Below, in pieces: positions 62,295 to 64,000 of a DNA stretch of 64,000 bases. Under the pieces are notes generated by a model. It did not search any database and was not told where the DNA came from. It was given only the letters and a program-made list of their open reading frames with translations. Source of the stretch: Citrobacter amalonaticus Y19 (GTDB lineage: Bacteria; Pseudomonadota; Gammaproteobacteria; Enterobacterales; Enterobacteriaceae); the NCBI RefSeq assembly GCF_000981805.1, contig NZ_CP011132.1:2170001-2234000 (forward strand), written 5' to 3'. The stretch's first letter is position 1; each line of letters begins with the position of its first letter. Made by a program: the position numbers and the translations under genes.

Positions 62295-64000
62295 ATGCAG
62301 CTTAAGAAAATTTTCATCTCCGGTTTTAAAAGCATTTCGAATGAAAATCCTCAAATCATTAACCTTGACCATGAATTAACTACATTTATCGGCCATAACG
62401 GAACTGGAAAAAGTACGGCTATGGAAGCGCTAAATAAGCTCTTCTCGGTGGATCATTCACTACGTGGTATATCAATAAATGACTTCCATAATGCGGATGG
62501 TGGGAACGATGAAAAGAGCAAAAGTTTAATAATAGAAGCCTGGTTTAGCTTCCCTAAACCAAATGAAGGAAAAATTTCGATCCCTCCTTTAATTGAACAC
62601 CTCACCATTGATAAATCTGATGGGGTCATTCTTTTTAGGGTGCGATTAGAGAGTAAACTTTCCTTTGAAGCAAACCCGATGGGGGATATTGACGAAGACG
62701 TCTGGGTGGTTAACACCAGTGACGACGTGGTTGAGGAGAGCAGTAAACAGAAGCTTTCCGCTGCAGTAAGAAACTCCATCCAGGTAAGTTATGTTCCAGC
62801 CAATAGAGATCCCTTATTGCAATTGAAGTATTCATCAAAGGCGGTGCTTGGTCGTTTGCTAAAGGCGATTGAGTGGGTTGGAGGTAGTCAGGAAGTCATA
62901 GAGGAGCAAGCGGCACAACTAAACGCATTAACGAAGAGCAATCCTGCAATGAATGAGATTGCGGTGGCGATTAACGCCAGTTGGGGTAATATCTACAAGG
63001 GGCGTTATTTGTCCCAAGCATCACTTAACTTTCCACTCGCTAATATCGATGAAATACTGAAACTGATTCAACTTCAGTTTAATCCTGATGAAACTGGCAA
63101 CACGGTAAATGTAGATCGATTAAGCGATGGACAAAAATCATTGGTCTATTTTTCTCTTATAAAGGCGATGTTTGATATTGATAAGAAGACCAGGGAGTTG
63201 ATTTCCTCTGGAGAAGCTTCTAATTTTAACCCTGAAAAAATGAGATTGCCGATTTTTAGTATGATATCCTTGGAAGAACCCGAAAACCACCTTTCGCCTC
63301 ATTACTTAGGCAGAATAATTAAGTTGGTGAAAGATTATAGTCGTAATGAATTGTGTCAGGTTATTATTTCTTCCCATTCTTCTTCCATTTTAAGCCGAAT
63401 AGAGCCTGAGCAAATACGTCATTTCAGACTGGATAAGGATTCAAAAAGCACGGTGGTGAATGCGTTAACGTTGCCGGAAAAAGAAGATGAGCTTTCTAAA
63501 TTCATTAAAGAAGCTGTAAAAGCGTATCCAGAGATCTATTTTTCTAAACTAGTGATATTTGGTGAGGGAGATAGCGAGGAAATCATAATACCTAAGGTAC
63601 TTGAGCTACACTCAACGGAAATTGATAGTCACTCCATCTCTGTTGTTCCTCTTGGCGGACGTCATGTGAATCACTTTTGGCGTCTGTTGAAGTCGTTGCA
63701 GGTCCCCTTTATTACTTTGCTGGATTTTGATATTGATAGAAATGGCGGTGGGTTTGGACGACTTAAATATGCCATTGAACAATTAGCTATGTTTAGTGAA
63801 AGTGGAAGCACCTATATCCATAAAGATATTGCTGGGCTTATACCGTCATGGGATGACGCACGGAACCCAATAGATTTCACCATTAAATATAACGACGGAG
63901 CGACAATAAATATTGTTAATGAATTAGAAAAGTGTAATATTTATTTTTCTTCTCCGATAGATATTGACTATGCCATGATTGAAGCTTTCCCTGACATTTT
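62295..64000 (+). CDS. OLD-family ATPase/TOPRIM nuclease, truncated by window end
   Basis: 568 codons visible. The N-terminal ABC-type ATPase has Walker A GHNGTGKST (33-41), signature LSDGQKSLVYF, Walker B SLEEPENHLSP and switch histidine in ISSHSSSIL. The C-terminal TOPRIM domain has FGEGDSEE (about residue 423) and LLDFDIDRN (about 475), the expected metal-binding acids. This is the architecture of OLD proteins and of GajA in the Gabija defence system. Whether a UvrD-like gajB follows cannot be seen. The start is an ATG with a weak CAGGA site. Confidence 0.88.
   Translation, partial: MQLKKIFISGFKSISNENPQIINLDHELTTFIGHNGTGKSTAMEALNKLFSVDHSLRGISINDFHNADGGNDEKSKSLIIEAWFSFPKPNEGKISIPPLIEHLTIDKSDGVILFRVRLESKLSFEANPMGDIDEDVWVVNTSDDVVEESSKQKLSAAVRNSIQVSYVPANRDPLLQLKYSSKAVLGRLLKAIEWVGGSQEVIEEQAAQLNALTKSNPAMNEIAVAINASWGNIYKGRYLSQASLNFPLANIDEILKLIQLQFNPDETGNTVNVDRLSDGQKSLVYFSLIKAMFDIDKKTRELISSGEASNFNPEKMRLPIFSMISLEEPENHLSPHYLGRIIKLVKDYSRNELCQVIISSHSSSILSRIEPEQIRHFRLDKDSKSTVVNALTLPEKEDELSKFIKEAVKAYPEIYFSKLVIFGEGDSEEIIIPKVLELHSTEIDSHSISVVPLGGRHVNHFWRLLKSLQVPFITLLDFDIDRNGGGFGRLKYAIEQLAMFSESGSTYIHKDIAGLIPSWDDARNPIDFTIKYNDGATINIVNELEKCNIYFSSPIDIDYAMIEAFPDI

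Noticed and set aside
1..64000. CRISPR array
   Set aside because: No regularly spaced direct repeats were seen on reading the window, and no cas genes are present.

Overview
The window looks like an enterobacterial chromosome, closest in gene content and order to the Escherichia / Citrobacter / Salmonella / Klebsiella group. It contains the E. coli asn-tRNA neighbourhood (cbl, nac, amn, shiA, yeeO and three nearly identical tRNA-Asn genes). The Nac and Cbl proteins differ at enough positions from what I remember of E. coli K-12 that a relative such as Citrobacter seems more likely than E. coli. The genus is an inference, since no database search was possible.

Layout. (1) Positions 1 to about 24,641 are the right-hand part of a metabolic genomic island whose left end lies outside the window. 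It carries the end of an aldehyde dehydrogenase, a sugar porter, a YdcF protein and an operon deoC-transaldolase-transketolase. Next come a GntR/UTRA regulator and a long operon for a mannose-family PTS (IIA, IIB, IIC, IID), a glycyl radical enzyme with its activase, and a frameshifted AdhP-like alcohol dehydrogenase. A near-identical operator (TGTATGRTACATW) lies before deoC, before the regulator and before the PTS operon, so these look like one regulon for an anaerobic sugar, polyol or anhydro-sugar pathway. A second unit (HAD phosphatase, CoA-transferase, enoyl-CoA hydratase, MFS carrier, GH88 hydrolase, second GntR/UTRA regulator, second HAD) seems tied together by a different shared operator. 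The island ends with P4-phage-like remnants and a 55-bp copy of a tRNA-Asn 3' end plus terminator (24,626-24,680), a fossil attachment site.

(2) Positions 24,679-32,107 are core chromosome: cbl, nac (with a recognisable sigma-54 promoter), tRNA-Asn, amn, shiA, tRNA-Asn in reverse orientation, yeeO and tRNA-Asn.

(3) From 32,092 to beyond the right edge lies an integrative and conjugative element (ICE) in the third tRNA-Asn. The att core is the 17-bp sequence known from the Yersinia high-pathogenicity island, followed by a P4-type integrase. The backbone resembles the ICEEc1/ICEKp1 family: AlpA, DUF2857 and DksA/TraR-type small proteins, a complete VirB1-VirB11 secretion system with fused VirB3-VirB4, an entry-exclusion lipoprotein, a KikA/TrbM protein, a palindrome-rich probable oriT, and CloDF13-type MobB (coupling protein) and MobC (relaxase), followed by a DNA methyltransferase. 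No yersiniabactin genes are visible in the window.

ICE cargo visible here is: an OmpR-type two-component system with a small lipoprotein and a divergent MipA/OmpV outer-membrane protein; a regulator gene broken or phase-variable at an A9 tract; a fused helicase/PD-(D/E)XK nuclease (candidate anti-phage protein); a defective IS903-like element with perfect 9-bp target duplication; two unrecognised genes (nuclease-like and cysteine-peptidase-like); and an OLD-family ATPase/TOPRIM nuclease that runs off the right edge. The right end of the ICE (attR) is not in the window.
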